64,000 bases of DNA from Synergistaceae bacterium UBA1358. GTDB lineage: Bacteria > Synergistota > Synergistia > Synergistales > Synergistaceae. Under the pieces are notes generated by a model. It ran no database searches. It had not been told where the DNA came from and worked only from the letters and a program-made list of their open reading frames with translations. The position numbers and the translations under genes are program-made. This document shows, piece by piece, positions 26,679 through 34,998 of this stretch. The stretch's first letter is position 1; every line of letters starts with the position of its first letter. The stretch lies in assembly GCA_002306075.1 (NCBI GenBank), contig DBRW01000030.1:1-64000 (forward strand). The letters run 5' to 3'.

Positions 26679-27758
26679 ATGTCAGTATATGTAAAAATAA
26701 AAAAATCGTTCGGAAATTTCGTTCTGGACACTGAGTTTGAAGCTGAGAACGAGATCCTTGCCCTGCTCGGAGCTTCGGGGTCCGGCAAGAGCATGACGCT
26801 GAAATGCATCGCCGGCATAGTCAAGCCGGATATGGGACGTATTGTCGTAGACGGCGTGACATTGTTTGATTCAGAAAAAAAGATCAACCTGAGCCCTCAG
26901 GAAAGGCACGTCGGGCTGCTTTTCCAGAACTACGCCCTTTTCCCCAATATGACGGTCGAGCAGAATCTATGTGCCGTGATCAAAAGCTGCGGCAGAGGGA
27001 AGGACACGAAAGAAAAACTGGACACCCTGCTTGAAAGCTTTTATTTGACAGGACTTGAAAACCATTACCCCGTCCAGCTTTCGGGGGGACAACAGCAGCG
27101 TGTGGCCCTTGCGAGGATGATGGCAAGCGATCCCAAAATCATAATGCTTGATGAACCATTATCCGCCCTTGACAGTTACCTTCGCTGGCAGGTAGAAAAG
27201 GAGCTCACGGAGATCCTGGAAAAATACAGGGGAACAACTCTGTATGTCTCCCATAACAGGGATGAAGTTTATAGGATATGCCGGAAAGTGTGTGTCATAA
27301 ACGACGGACGATCAGAAAAAGTCAGCTCGGTCGATGAATTTTTCAATGCTCCCCCTACACTTGCCTCAGCCCTTTTATCGGGATGCAAAAACTATTCAAA
27401 AATAAAAAAACTGTCAAACGACACAGTATATGCTGTCGATTGGAAAACCAACCTTAAGTGTTCGGCCCATGTCCCGGGTGACGCAGGATATATAGGTGTC
27501 AGGGCGCACAGGATCCTTCCCCTGAGCAACAAGCATGGGGACCTGAATAAAATCAGCTGCCGGGTGCTGGAGATCAGACACGACCTCTTTTCGGTCATTG
27601 TTACAGTGGTTCCGGAAGATGCCGATCCCAGGAAGGAATTCTCCCGTATCCGGATGGAGCTGCCCTCTCTTGAAGACGACTCACTCCGCCCGGGAGACAG
27701 CATGGCAATAAGCATCCCCCCGGAAATGATCATGCCTCTGAGAAACAGAATTATCTGA
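26679..27758 (+). CDS. modC: Molybdate ABC importer, ATPase
   Basis: 359 residues. Walker A GASGSGKSM, signature LSGGQQQR, Walker B IIMLDEPLSALD and the H-loop VSHNRDE. From about residue 290 there is a TOBE/MOP-like domain (GYIGVRAHRILPL..., SCRVLEIRHDLFSVIVTV), which in ModC binds molybdate and trans-inhibits transport. Last gene of modABC. Confidence 0.92.
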   Translation: MSVYVKIKKSFGNFVLDTEFEAENEILALLGASGSGKSMTLKCIAGIVKPDMGRIVVDGVTLFDSEKKINLSPQERHVGLLFQNYALFPNMTVEQNLCAVIKSCGRGKDTKEKLDTLLESFYLTGLENHYPVQLSGGQQQRVALARMMASDPKIIMLDEPLSALDSYLRWQVEKELTEILEKYRGTTLYVSHNRDEVYRICRKVCVINDGRSEKVSSVDEFFNAPPTLASALLSGCKNYSKIKKLSNDTVYAVDWKTNLKCSAHVPGDAGYIGVRAHRILPLSNKHGDLNKISCRVLEIRHDLFSVIVTVVPEDADPRKEFSRIRMELPSLEDDSLRPGDSMAISIPPEMIMPLRNRII

Positions 27759-27785
27759 AAGGCTGACGCCGACCTGCTCCAGATA

Positions 27786-27821
27786 AAAGGGGCGAAGATC
27801 TTTTAAGCTCTTCGGCCCTTT
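27786..27821. terminator. Bidirectional terminator between modC and citF
   Basis: AAAGGGGCGAAGA (27786-27798) pairs with TCTTCGGCCCTTT (27809-27821), 12 of 13 positions. The minus-strand tail reads TTTTATCT; the plus-strand tail is only TTTCTCC. Confidence 0.6.
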
Positions 27822-27915
27822 CTCCGGTTACCGGCCGCTTTCTCCGATCATCCGAGTCAGGCGGTCACTTAAGTTTTATTTGAAACCTGTAAAAATGGCC
27901 GGACAAAGACTTTCT

Positions 27916-29484
27916 TCATTGCTTTCTTGCATATACGGTATCAATAAGAGTTCCGTCACGGTACTCAACGACCGCGGCTATCTTGTCGCAGTCAAATTCA
28001 GGAGGCCGGGGAACGCCTGTCAGTTTCTCGACTTCCTCCTTCAGGGCTTCTATATCAACTACGGGCAGCCCTGCCTTGAGGGCAGAGCCGAGAAGGTCTT
28101 CCCTTCGGGGATTGATGCAGATGCCCCTCTCCGTCACTATGGCGTCGACCGTCTCGCCCGGAGTGGTTATCGTTGTGACCCTTTCCTTTATCGATGGGAC
28201 TCCGCCCCTGAAGGAAGGTGCGGCCACTATTGAAAGTTTCGCCCCGGCCGCGGTATCCTGATGCCCTCCCGAGGCTCCTCTGAGCGCTCCGTCGTGGCCG
28301 GTGAGCACGTTGACGTTGAAATCACAGTCGACCTCAAGGGCCGCCAGAATGACGCAGTCAAGGTTATTGACTAGGCAGCCGGCATTGAAAGGGTTCGCGT
28401 ACCACGAAGAGTCGATCTCGATATGGCGGGGATCTTCATGGATCGACTTCGTGACAGCCGAATCAAAGCTCTGCACGTCGAATACCGCGTCAAAAAGGCC
28501 CTCCTCTAGCATCCCGGCAAGATATCCGCCAACTCCGCCGAGCCCGAAGCTACCCCTGATGCCCTTCTCCCTCATGTACTCCGCAAGATATTTTGCGACG
28601 GCGAGGCTTGCCCCTCCCACACCCATCTGAAAGGAGAAGCCCCGTTCCACTATCCCTGAAGCTTTCATCAGCAGGAAGGAATCCCTGGCGATCTTCAGGT
28701 CCACAGGATTCCTTGTTATCCTCGCGGCTCCGGTTGCGATCTTCTTCGGATCTCCCAGGCTTTCAACGCACACTATGCTGTCTACAAGATACTGCGGTAT
28801 CGAGATCCTGGGATTAAGCGGGTAATCGACAAGATTGTCGGTAATCGCTATGACATGCCTTGCATAGCGTGCATCAGTCATCGCATAGCCCATTGAACCG
28901 CATGCCGAAGGACCTGTGCTGCCTGTGATATTGCCAAGCGGATCGCAGGCAGGGGCAGCAAGGAATGCGACATCGATCGATATCGATCCTTCTTCGATGC
29001 CCCTCGCCCTGCCTCCGTGGCTTCTTATCACGACCGGTATCTCCAGTTCGCCTCTGGAAAGCAGTTTCCCAAGCTCACCCCTGACTCCGGACGTGTAGAG
29101 GCGGTTTATCAGGCCGCTCCTGATATAGTCTGCGATGCAGTCATGGACGTCCGGGATCGAACTTGGGGCAAGGGTCAGCCCCTTGAAGCCCATTTTCTCC
29201 AGGACATCAAGGACCATCGGCATCACCGCATCGCCGTTCCTGAGATGGTGATGGAATGAGATCGTCATCCCGTTTTGAAGTCCCGACAGTTCTACAGCCT
29301 TTTCAATATTCTCAACGATCTTGCTCCTTGACGGCATCGGACGGCGCAGCTGGATCCGAGTCCCGCCGAATGCGCCGGGCCGGCCAAGCATGGCATAGGG
29401 AGATGCATACGGGGAGAAAGATCCTGCTCCCGAAAGCTCGAGGGGGACCTTTCTTCCAAGTGAATTCAGAACCATCTCCATCAC
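27916..29484 (-). CDS. citF: Citrate lyase, alpha subunit (acetyl-ACP:citrate transferase)
   Basis: 522 residues from GTG 29484 (AAGGAG six bases upstream), with an equally possible ATG three bases later; both overlap the citE stop. Full-length CitF pattern: start with LGRKVPLELSGAG, then NGMTISFHHHLRNGDAVM, GGRARGIEEGSISIDVAFLAAP, and the C-terminal NVNVLTGHDGALRGASGGHQDTAAGAKL. It swaps acetate on the carrier for citrate. Last gene of an operon with aconitase, isocitrate dehydrogenase, citD and citE. The prosthetic-group genes citC, citG and citX are not in the window. Confidence 0.93.
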   Translation of the reverse strand: MMEMVLNSLGRKVPLELSGAGSFSPYASPYAMLGRPGAFGGTRIQLRRPMPSRSKIVENIEKAVELSGLQNGMTISFHHHLRNGDAVMPMVLDVLEKMGFKGLTLAPSSIPDVHDCIADYIRSGLINRLYTSGVRGELGKLLSRGELEIPVVIRSHGGRARGIEEGSISIDVAFLAAPACDPLGNITGSTGPSACGSMGYAMTDARYARHVIAITDNLVDYPLNPRISIPQYLVDSIVCVESLGDPKKIATGAARITRNPVDLKIARDSFLLMKASGIVERGFSFQMGVGGASLAVAKYLAEYMREKGIRGSFGLGGVGGYLAGMLEEGLFDAVFDVQSFDSAVTKSIHEDPRHIEIDSSWYANPFNAGCLVNNLDCVILAALEVDCDFNVNVLTGHDGALRGASGGHQDTAAGAKLSIVAAPSFRGGVPSIKERVTTITTPGETVDAIVTERGICINPRREDLLGSALKAGLPVVDIEALKEEVEKLTGVPRPPEFDCDKIAAVVEYRDGTLIDTVYARKQ

Positions 29485-30365
29485 GATCCGCTCCTTTCAA
29501 GACCATAGAGATCCGCAAGTTCGAGCAAGTGACGAGCCCTTGCCACTACAGGCGCATCTACCATTTTGCCGTCTACCGAGATGACGCCCTTGCCCTCGTT
29601 TTTCGCTTTTTCGGCAGCCTCTACGATGCGCACAGCCTTTTTCAGCTCTTTTTCATCGGGCATGAATGCCTGGTGTATAGTCTCTATCTGATCGGGATGG
29701 ATCGCCGCCTTTCCGGTGAAACCAAGCCCTACTATCGACCTGCACTCCCTGAGCAGTCCCTCTTTGTCGTTTATGTCCGCCCATACCGTGTCATACACAG
29801 CCACGCCTGCAGCACGGGCTGCAACTACGACTCTGCTCCTGGCATAGAAAAGTTCCCAGCCTTCTTTAGTTTTTTTTACGCCCATATCCGCAGTCAGGTC
29901 CTGTCCTCCGAGAGTTATGGCCTCGACACGCGGGCAGGCCGATGCAATGTGGTATGCGTTTTCCACTCCGACGGCAGTTTCGATCATCGCATGTATCCGA
30001 ACTTTGCCTACAGGGATGGAATTGGCTCTTTCTATCTCTTCGATCTTTTTATCCGCTGAAAGGACATCCGCCGGACCGTTGCATTTTGGGATCCTGACAG
30101 CCGCCGGCAGACACGGGATTATCTCACTCAGGTCATCGTCGAAAAATTCCGTATCGGCACCGTTTACCCTTACGGTTACGATGAGATCTTTAAAATCATA
30201 ATCCTGTAAAAAGCAGGCGACCATTTTCCTTGCCGCATCCTTCTCGGCAATGGCCACCGCATCTTCAAGGTCAAGCAGTATGCTGTCAGCCCCGAAGACA
30301 GGCGCATGCTGGATCATGCCCGGAGAATCACCCGGTATGTAGAGCATCGAACGGCAGGGCTTCAT
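29481..30365 (-). CDS. citE: Citrate lyase, beta subunit (citryl-ACP lyase)
   Basis: 294 residues from ATG 30365, which overlaps the citD stop (ATGA). HpcH/HpaI aldolase fold: SMLYIPGDSPGM, SILLDLEDAV, the metal Glu in MIETAVGVENA, and ITLGGQDLTADMG. It cleaves citryl-carrier into oxaloacetate and acetyl-carrier. CitE-like proteins also occur as malyl-CoA or citramalyl-CoA lyases, but the flanking citD and citF settle the assignment. Confidence 0.94.
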   Translation of the reverse strand: MKPCRSMLYIPGDSPGMIQHAPVFGADSILLDLEDAVAIAEKDAARKMVACFLQDYDFKDLIVTVRVNGADTEFFDDDLSEIIPCLPAAVRIPKCNGPADVLSADKKIEEIERANSIPVGKVRIHAMIETAVGVENAYHIASACPRVEAITLGGQDLTADMGVKKTKEGWELFYARSRVVVAARAAGVAVYDTVWADINDKEGLLRECRSIVGLGFTGKAAIHPDQIETIHQAFMPDEKELKKAVRIVEAAEKAKNEGKGVISVDGKMVDAPVVARARHLLELADLYGLERSGS

Positions 30366-30646
30366 TGTCCGGCCGCCCCCTTGCATGCACGGCTGACGGC
30401 GGTTTCCAGCCGGGCTTTTATAGTTATCTCAAGAGCCCCCTGATCCTGGATAGATATCTCCGCTCCGCCGAGTCCGTATTTTTTTAGGACGTTCTCAACG
30501 ATTGCCTTCGTTCTTTCAGCAAAAATTTCGCTGTTGGCACCCTTATATTCAAGTTTGAGTTTTTCAGCCGGTGAAACCGTCACCAGACAGTCCGACGATT
30601 CCAACGTCCCTGCGCTGGCCGTATTAAGCAAGATCAATCCGCTCAT
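30362..30646 (-). CDS. citD: Citrate lyase acyl carrier protein (gamma subunit)
   Basis: 94 residues from ATG 30646, with AAAGGTG just upstream; a GTG three bases earlier is possible. The carrier serine is in SAGTLESSDCLV (Ser17), matching AGTLESGD of known CitD. It carries the triphosphoribosyl-dephospho-CoA arm of citrate lyase. A 22-base palindrome separates it from icd upstream. Presence of all three subunits shows an authentic citrate lyase. Confidence 0.92.
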   Translation of the reverse strand: MSGLILLNTASAGTLESSDCLVTVSPAEKLKLEYKGANSEIFAERTKAIVENVLKKYGLGGAEISIQDQGALEITIKARLETAVSRACKGAAGQ

Positions 30647-30670
30647 CACCTTTCATTTCCGATCGTTGAA

Positions 30671-30692
30671 GGAGGGGGAAATTTCCCCCTCC
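30671..30692. repeat. Perfect 22-base palindrome between icd and citD
   Basis: GGAGGGGGAAA followed by its exact reverse complement. There is no T tract on the minus strand, so it is more likely an mRNA-stability or processing hairpin within the operon than a terminator. Confidence 0.6.
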
Positions 30693-30710
30693 CCCTTCGT
30701 ATATATTACT

Positions 30711-31916
30711 TTATTTCAGCCTCTCTGCGACGGCATGGAGAAATTCTTCGGTGGTCACGACTTTTTTGTCATCCAGGTCTGCTATGGATGAAATATCCTT
30801 GGTCATTATCCCTGCTTCTATCGTCTCCTTCGAAGCCCTTTCAAGCCTGTCGGCAAAGACCTGAAGCTCTTCGATCCCGTCAAGTTCTCCGCGCTTCCGC
30901 AGTGCCCCTGACCAGGCGAAGATCGTTGCCATCGGGTTGGTCGAGGTGGCCTCGCCGTTGAGATACTTGTAATAGTGGCGGGTGACTGTACCGTGTGCCG
31001 CTTCGTACTCAAATACTCCGTCCGGGGAGACAAGGACCGAGGTCATCATAGCCAGGCTCCCGAACGCCGTCGCCACCATATCGGACATTACGTCTCCGTC
31101 ATAGTTCTTGCACGCCCATATGAATCCTCCTTCCGAACGTATCACACGGGCAACGGCATCATCGATCAGCGTATAGAAGTATTCGATCCCGCATTTCTCA
31201 AAATCATCCTTGAATTCGGTCTCAAATATCTCCTGGAAAATATCCTTGAACCGGTGGTCATACTTTTTGGATATCGTATCCTTGGTGGAGAACCACAGCG
31301 ACTGTTTCGTGGCCAGCGCATATTTGAAACACGAGCGGGCAAAGCTCCCTACGGACCTGTCGAGGTTATGCATCCCCATGACCACGCCGCCGCCCGTAAA
31401 GCTGTGGACGAGTTCCCTTTGGACCTTGCCGCTGTCGCCGTCCGCTGGCTCGAACGTCAGATATACTTTGCCGGGGCTGTCTATGACCATCTCAACATCC
31501 TTGTAAATATCTCCGTAAGCGTGACGCGCGATGGTGATCGGCTTTTTCCACGTCCTGACGGTGGGGCTGATGCAGTCCAGGAATATCGGGGCTCTGAAGA
31601 CCGTACCGTCAAGTATGGCCCTTATAGTTCCGTTCGGACTCTTCCACATCTGCTTCAGTCCGTATTCTTCGACTCTCTGCTGATTGGGGGTTATCGTGGC
31701 GCATTTGACCGCCACGCCGTATTTTTTTGTTGCCTCCGCGGCTTCCGTCGTTATCCTGTCGTCAGTCTCATCTCGTTTCTTGAGTCCCAGATCATAGTAT
31801 ACGGTCTTCAGGTCGATATGGGGTCCAAGCAGTATCTCCTTGATCTTTGCCCAGATCACCCGGGTCATTTCATCCCCGTCCATTTCCACCAGGGGTGTCT
31901 TCATCGTTATCTTCAT
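30711..31916 (-). CDS. icd: NADP-dependent isocitrate dehydrogenase (type II, eukaryotic-like)
   Basis: 401 residues. The start [17 protein letters not shown], then [68 protein letters not shown] and [15 protein letters not shown] are typical of subfamily II homodimeric NADP enzymes, as in mitochondria and several anaerobes. It catalyses isocitrate to 2-oxoglutarate and CO2 and is reversible. It lies 21 bases after the aconitase-like gene and before citrate lyase, all on one strand. Confidence 0.94.
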   Translation of the reverse strand: MKITMKTPLVEMDGDEMTRVIWAKIKEILLGPHIDLKTVYYDLGLKKRDETDDRITTEAAEATKKYGVAVKCATITPNQQRVEEYGLKQMWKSPNGTIRAILDGTVFRAPIFLDCISPTVRTWKKPITIARHAYGDIYKDVEMVIDSPGKVYLTFEPADGDSGKVQRELVHSFTGGGVVMGMHNLDRSVGSFARSCFKYALATKQSLWFSTKDTISKKYDHRFKDIFQEIFETEFKDDFEKCGIEYFYTLIDDAVARVIRSEGGFIWACKNYDGDVMSDMVATAFGSLAMMTSVLVSPDGVFEYEAAHGTVTRHYYKYLNGEATSTNPMATIFAWSGALRKRGELDGIEELQVFADRLERASKETIEAGIMTKDISSIADLDDKKVVTTEEFLHAVAERLK

Positions 31917-31937
31917 ATCGTTCCCGCCCTTCAGATC

Positions 31938-34313
31938 CTATATGTACTTGATGACAGCTTTTTTGCGGTTTATTTCGCTTTGGATCTCATTCTGCCGCGA
32001 GTAGTGGTTCATAAGGCAACCGGCCAGTATGATCTCCCTGTCCTCTTTGGTGAGGTCGGGCATTTTAAGGGTTATCCCCGTCCTCACGGCGCCGCGGATG
32101 ATCACTGCGTCGACCTTAGTCAGACCGTCCCTGATCGCTTTTCGGATACCGGGAATGAAGATCCAGTCACCCACGGAAAGTTTCTCTTTTTCTCCCGGAG
32201 CGATTATGAAAGGTATCATGCCCCAGTTGACAAGGTTGCTCCTGTACCGTTTCGTGGCGTACTCTTCAGCTATATTCGCCTCTCCTCCCAGCACCTTCTG
32301 GGAGGATGCCGCCTGCTCTCGGGCTGACCCGTCGCCGGGCTTTACAGCAAAGATAGTGCTCCCTATGCCGACATGTTTCACGGCATTCTCGATCCCTGTA
32401 AGTGCGAGGACTGACTTAAGTTCAAAGGGTACCTCTCCGCTTCCTCCTTCAGCCGTCTTCCTGCGCATGTTCTCGAGAGCCTGAGCTGCCTTCGCCCTTC
32501 CCACATATCCGGGATCCTTCCGTGAGAGAGCATATTCAGCCAGCTTAAGAGGATTGGAGCGAAGCGAAGAAGTTTCGCCGGAGGGTATCAGTTCATCCGT
32601 CGTCGTGACCGGATCTGTGATGACCGATGCCAGAGAGAGCATCAGGTTTTCTGCAAGCGGGTACATTCTGGGCCACGGGCAGATATTGGGACCATATACG
32701 AGCTTTGTCTCGGGATGCGGCTTGCCGTAGCCTCTATAGACCTTTTTGTCGTATATCTCCCTCCGGAACCTATATTCGACCTCGTGCAGCAATTCACCGT
32801 ACGCTTCCGCAGAGGTAAGCATACCGCCGTTTGCCGCCGTTGCCGCGATAGATCTGGCATCCATCAGGGCCACTGAGGCAAGCTGCCCTGCGTTCGGCTT
32901 CGACCCCTCCCTGTTCGGGAAATTCCGTGTCGTGTGTCTGATGCTCAGGCTGTTGTTGGCCGGCGTGTCGCATGCCCCGAAACAGGGTCCGCAGAAGGCG
33001 GTCCTGACCGTTGCCCCTGCGGACATCAGATCCTGCAGGGTGCCGTTTTCCATAAGATCCATCATTATGGGCTGACTGCCGGGGTAGACACTCAGGTTGA
33101 ACTCACCTATCCCGGAATTGTTGGACCTTAATATCTGGACCGCAGCGACTATGTTGTCCGGAGTGCCGCCGGCGCATCCCGCTATCACACCGTGATCGAC
33201 ATGGAGGCTCCCGTTGCGGAGCTTTTTCCTAAGGGACAAAGAGAGGCTTGGATTCTCTATCTGCTGCGAGGCCTCTTTATCGACCATTTCAAGGATATCT
33301 CCTGCGTTTTCGTTCAGCTCGTCGATCGTAAAAACGTTGCTTGGGTGGAAGGGCAGGGCGATCATTGGCCTGACCTTGTCAAGATCGATGATCACCGCAC
33401 CGTCATACCATGCTGCATCGTCAGGTTCGAGCAGGCTGAAATCATCCGGCCGTCCGTGTATCTCGTAATACTTTTTAACAGGATCGTCGGTCCTCCATAT
33501 CGAGGAGAGACAGGCCGTCTCTGTCGTCATAACATCTATTCCGTTGCGGAATTCCACAGGCAGACTGCTGACTCCCGGCCCTACGAACTCCAGGATCTTG
33601 TTCTTGACGAAACCATCCTTGAAGACCTTCCCGATAAGGGCAAGTGCGACATCCTGCGGGCCGACACCGGGATGGGGCGTCCCCTTCAGGTATACTGCGA
33701 TGACCTCGGCCCGCGGGAAGTCATAAGTATGGTTCAGCAGCTGCTTCACGAGCTCAGGACCGCCTTCGCCGATACCCATCGTTCCGAGTGCCCCATAACG
33801 GGTATGGCTGTCAGATCCGAGGATCATTTTCCCGCACCCTGTCATCATTTCACGAACATAGGAATGTATAACGGCCATGTGCGGAGGCACGAACTCGCCT
33901 CCGAATTTTTTTGCCGCCGATAGTCCGTATACATGGTCGTCCTCGTTTATCGTCCCGCCGACCGCACACAGGCTGTTGTGGCAGTTCGTGAGAACATAGG
34001 GTATCGGGAATTTTTTCATCCCGCTCGCTATGGCTGTCTCGATTATCCCAACATAGGTGATGTCATGTGACGCAAGTGCGTCGAAATGTATTTTTAGTTT
34101 TTCGCCGCTTTTGTCTTCGTTGTGAGCCTGAAGTATCCGCCAGGCGATCGTTCCCTTTGACGCCGTCATTTTGTCCGGCAGGACACTTTCCATAGGATCA
34201 AGGCCGGCGTTTGTCAAGCGGTCGTTTATCTCCCTCATATCCATATTCTCCGCCTCTTCGACCAAGAGCTCTTTGCGGAGCAAATATACCCCTTTTCTGA
34301 CCAACTTCAGCAC
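31938..34313 (-). CDS. Aconitase-superfamily hydratase, YbhJ type
   Basis: 791 residues from GTG 34313 (AAGGAG nine bases upstream); ATG at 34244 is an alternative. The sequence follows the YbhJ branch rather than AcnA or AcnB: GSDSHTRYGALGTMGIGEGG, GPQDVALALIGKVFK, DVMTTETACLSSIW, FCGPCFGACDTPANN, HTTRNFPNREGSKP and KPGDGSAREQAA. Three Fe-S cysteines are in place (IAGCAGG and CGPC). YbhJ of E. coli has no firmly assigned role that I know of. Here the next genes are isocitrate dehydrogenase and citrate lyase, so citrate/isocitrate isomerisation is the obvious inference. First gene of the operon. Confidence 0.85.
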   Translation of the reverse strand: MLKLVRKGVYLLRKELLVEEAENMDMREINDRLTNAGLDPMESVLPDKMTASKGTIAWRILQAHNEDKSGEKLKIHFDALASHDITYVGIIETAIASGMKKFPIPYVLTNCHNSLCAVGGTINEDDHVYGLSAAKKFGGEFVPPHMAVIHSYVREMMTGCGKMILGSDSHTRYGALGTMGIGEGGPELVKQLLNHTYDFPRAEVIAVYLKGTPHPGVGPQDVALALIGKVFKDGFVKNKILEFVGPGVSSLPVEFRNGIDVMTTETACLSSIWRTDDPVKKYYEIHGRPDDFSLLEPDDAAWYDGAVIIDLDKVRPMIALPFHPSNVFTIDELNENAGDILEMVDKEASQQIENPSLSLSLRKKLRNGSLHVDHGVIAGCAGGTPDNIVAAVQILRSNNSGIGEFNLSVYPGSQPIMMDLMENGTLQDLMSAGATVRTAFCGPCFGACDTPANNSLSIRHTTRNFPNREGSKPNAGQLASVALMDARSIAATAANGGMLTSAEAYGELLHEVEYRFRREIYDKKVYRGYGKPHPETKLVYGPNICPWPRMYPLAENLMLSLASVITDPVTTTDELIPSGETSSLRSNPLKLAEYALSRKDPGYVGRAKAAQALENMRRKTAEGGSGEVPFELKSVLALTGIENAVKHVGIGSTIFAVKPGDGSAREQAASSQKVLGGEANIAEEYATKRYRSNLVNWGMIPFIIAPGEKEKLSVGDWIFIPGIRKAIRDGLTKVDAVIIRGAVRTGITLKMPDLTKEDREIILAGCLMNHYSRQNEIQSEINRKKAVIKYI

Positions 34314-34998
34314 TTCTATCCACTCCTTTTGGTTCCCCTATTTTTTCCTGCCTTTTACAAATTCCGGCTGTTCTTTGCTTTTAACGCAATACAATAGATC
34401 CCTGTTAAGAAATCTCCGTTTATGGCATTTGCACCACCCCCTATAATTACTTACTAATAACCTGATATGTTGTTAAATGTAAACTTCGTTTTTTCAGATG
34501 CCGTTTCACTCGGTAAAAGATGATATTTTTCTTTTCCGTTATTCATATGGAACGAACAATGATCTGCTTAGGAAAATGTGTCAGAAATTTAGCTGTGTTG
34601 CCTGAAAGAAACAACGGTCTTTGGTTTAACCGAGGTAATGCTTCAAAGCCTGGATCGATAAACTTTGCCCTTGTGAACATGCCGCCCGTTTTGTCTGTAT
34701 CCTTCAGCAGGCCGGGCTCTCTCATAAAACTGTTCTCCGTCTTTATCGATATGTCTGTCAGACATATATATACACTTTACGCTTATACGTCAATATAATT
34801 TTCACAATTTGAGTCATATTTTGAATAGTACGATAATTTCAATCAATTTTAAGCCGTTACATTTCCATCAAAATATGCCGGGCAGAGTTCAGCGTTATAT
34901 CGATCCGATACACGCCTGCAGCCGAGACAAGAGGCAAGGGCCGGAGTCAGCCTCCGGCCCTTGCCTCTTGTCTGCGTATTATGTCGTCCCTGTCAGTC
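34314..34998. other. Intergenic region between nrdJ end and the aconitase-like gene
   Basis: 685 bases. It holds the long nrdJ-distal hairpin at 34925-34973 and, near 34480-34455, a weak minus-strand promoter candidate for the aconitase operon (TTTACA, 17 bases, TTATTA). A 60-codon minus-strand frame (34725-34543) has GGAG about nine bases upstream of its ATG, but its product is unrecognised and I do not call it a gene. Confidence 0.4.
34925..34973 (-). repeat. Very long perfect hairpin downstream of nrdJ (terminator without T tract?)
   Basis: A 22-base arm (34925-34946, containing GGCAAGGGCCGGAG) is an exact reverse complement of 34952-34973, with a five-base loop. It begins 25 bases after the nrdJ stop. 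Neither strand has a run of T after it, so it may stop polymerase by stem strength alone or protect the nrdJ 3' end. Confidence 0.7.

Noticed and set aside
30975..32327. Plus-strand frame of 450 codons opposite icd and the aconitase-like gene
   Set aside because: Spans the junction of two clear minus-strand genes; no recognisable motifs.
34543..34725. 60-codon minus-strand frame between nrdJ and the aconitase-like gene
   Set aside because: Has GGAG about nine bases upstream but the product is unrecognised and the context gives no support; left as an intergenic note only.
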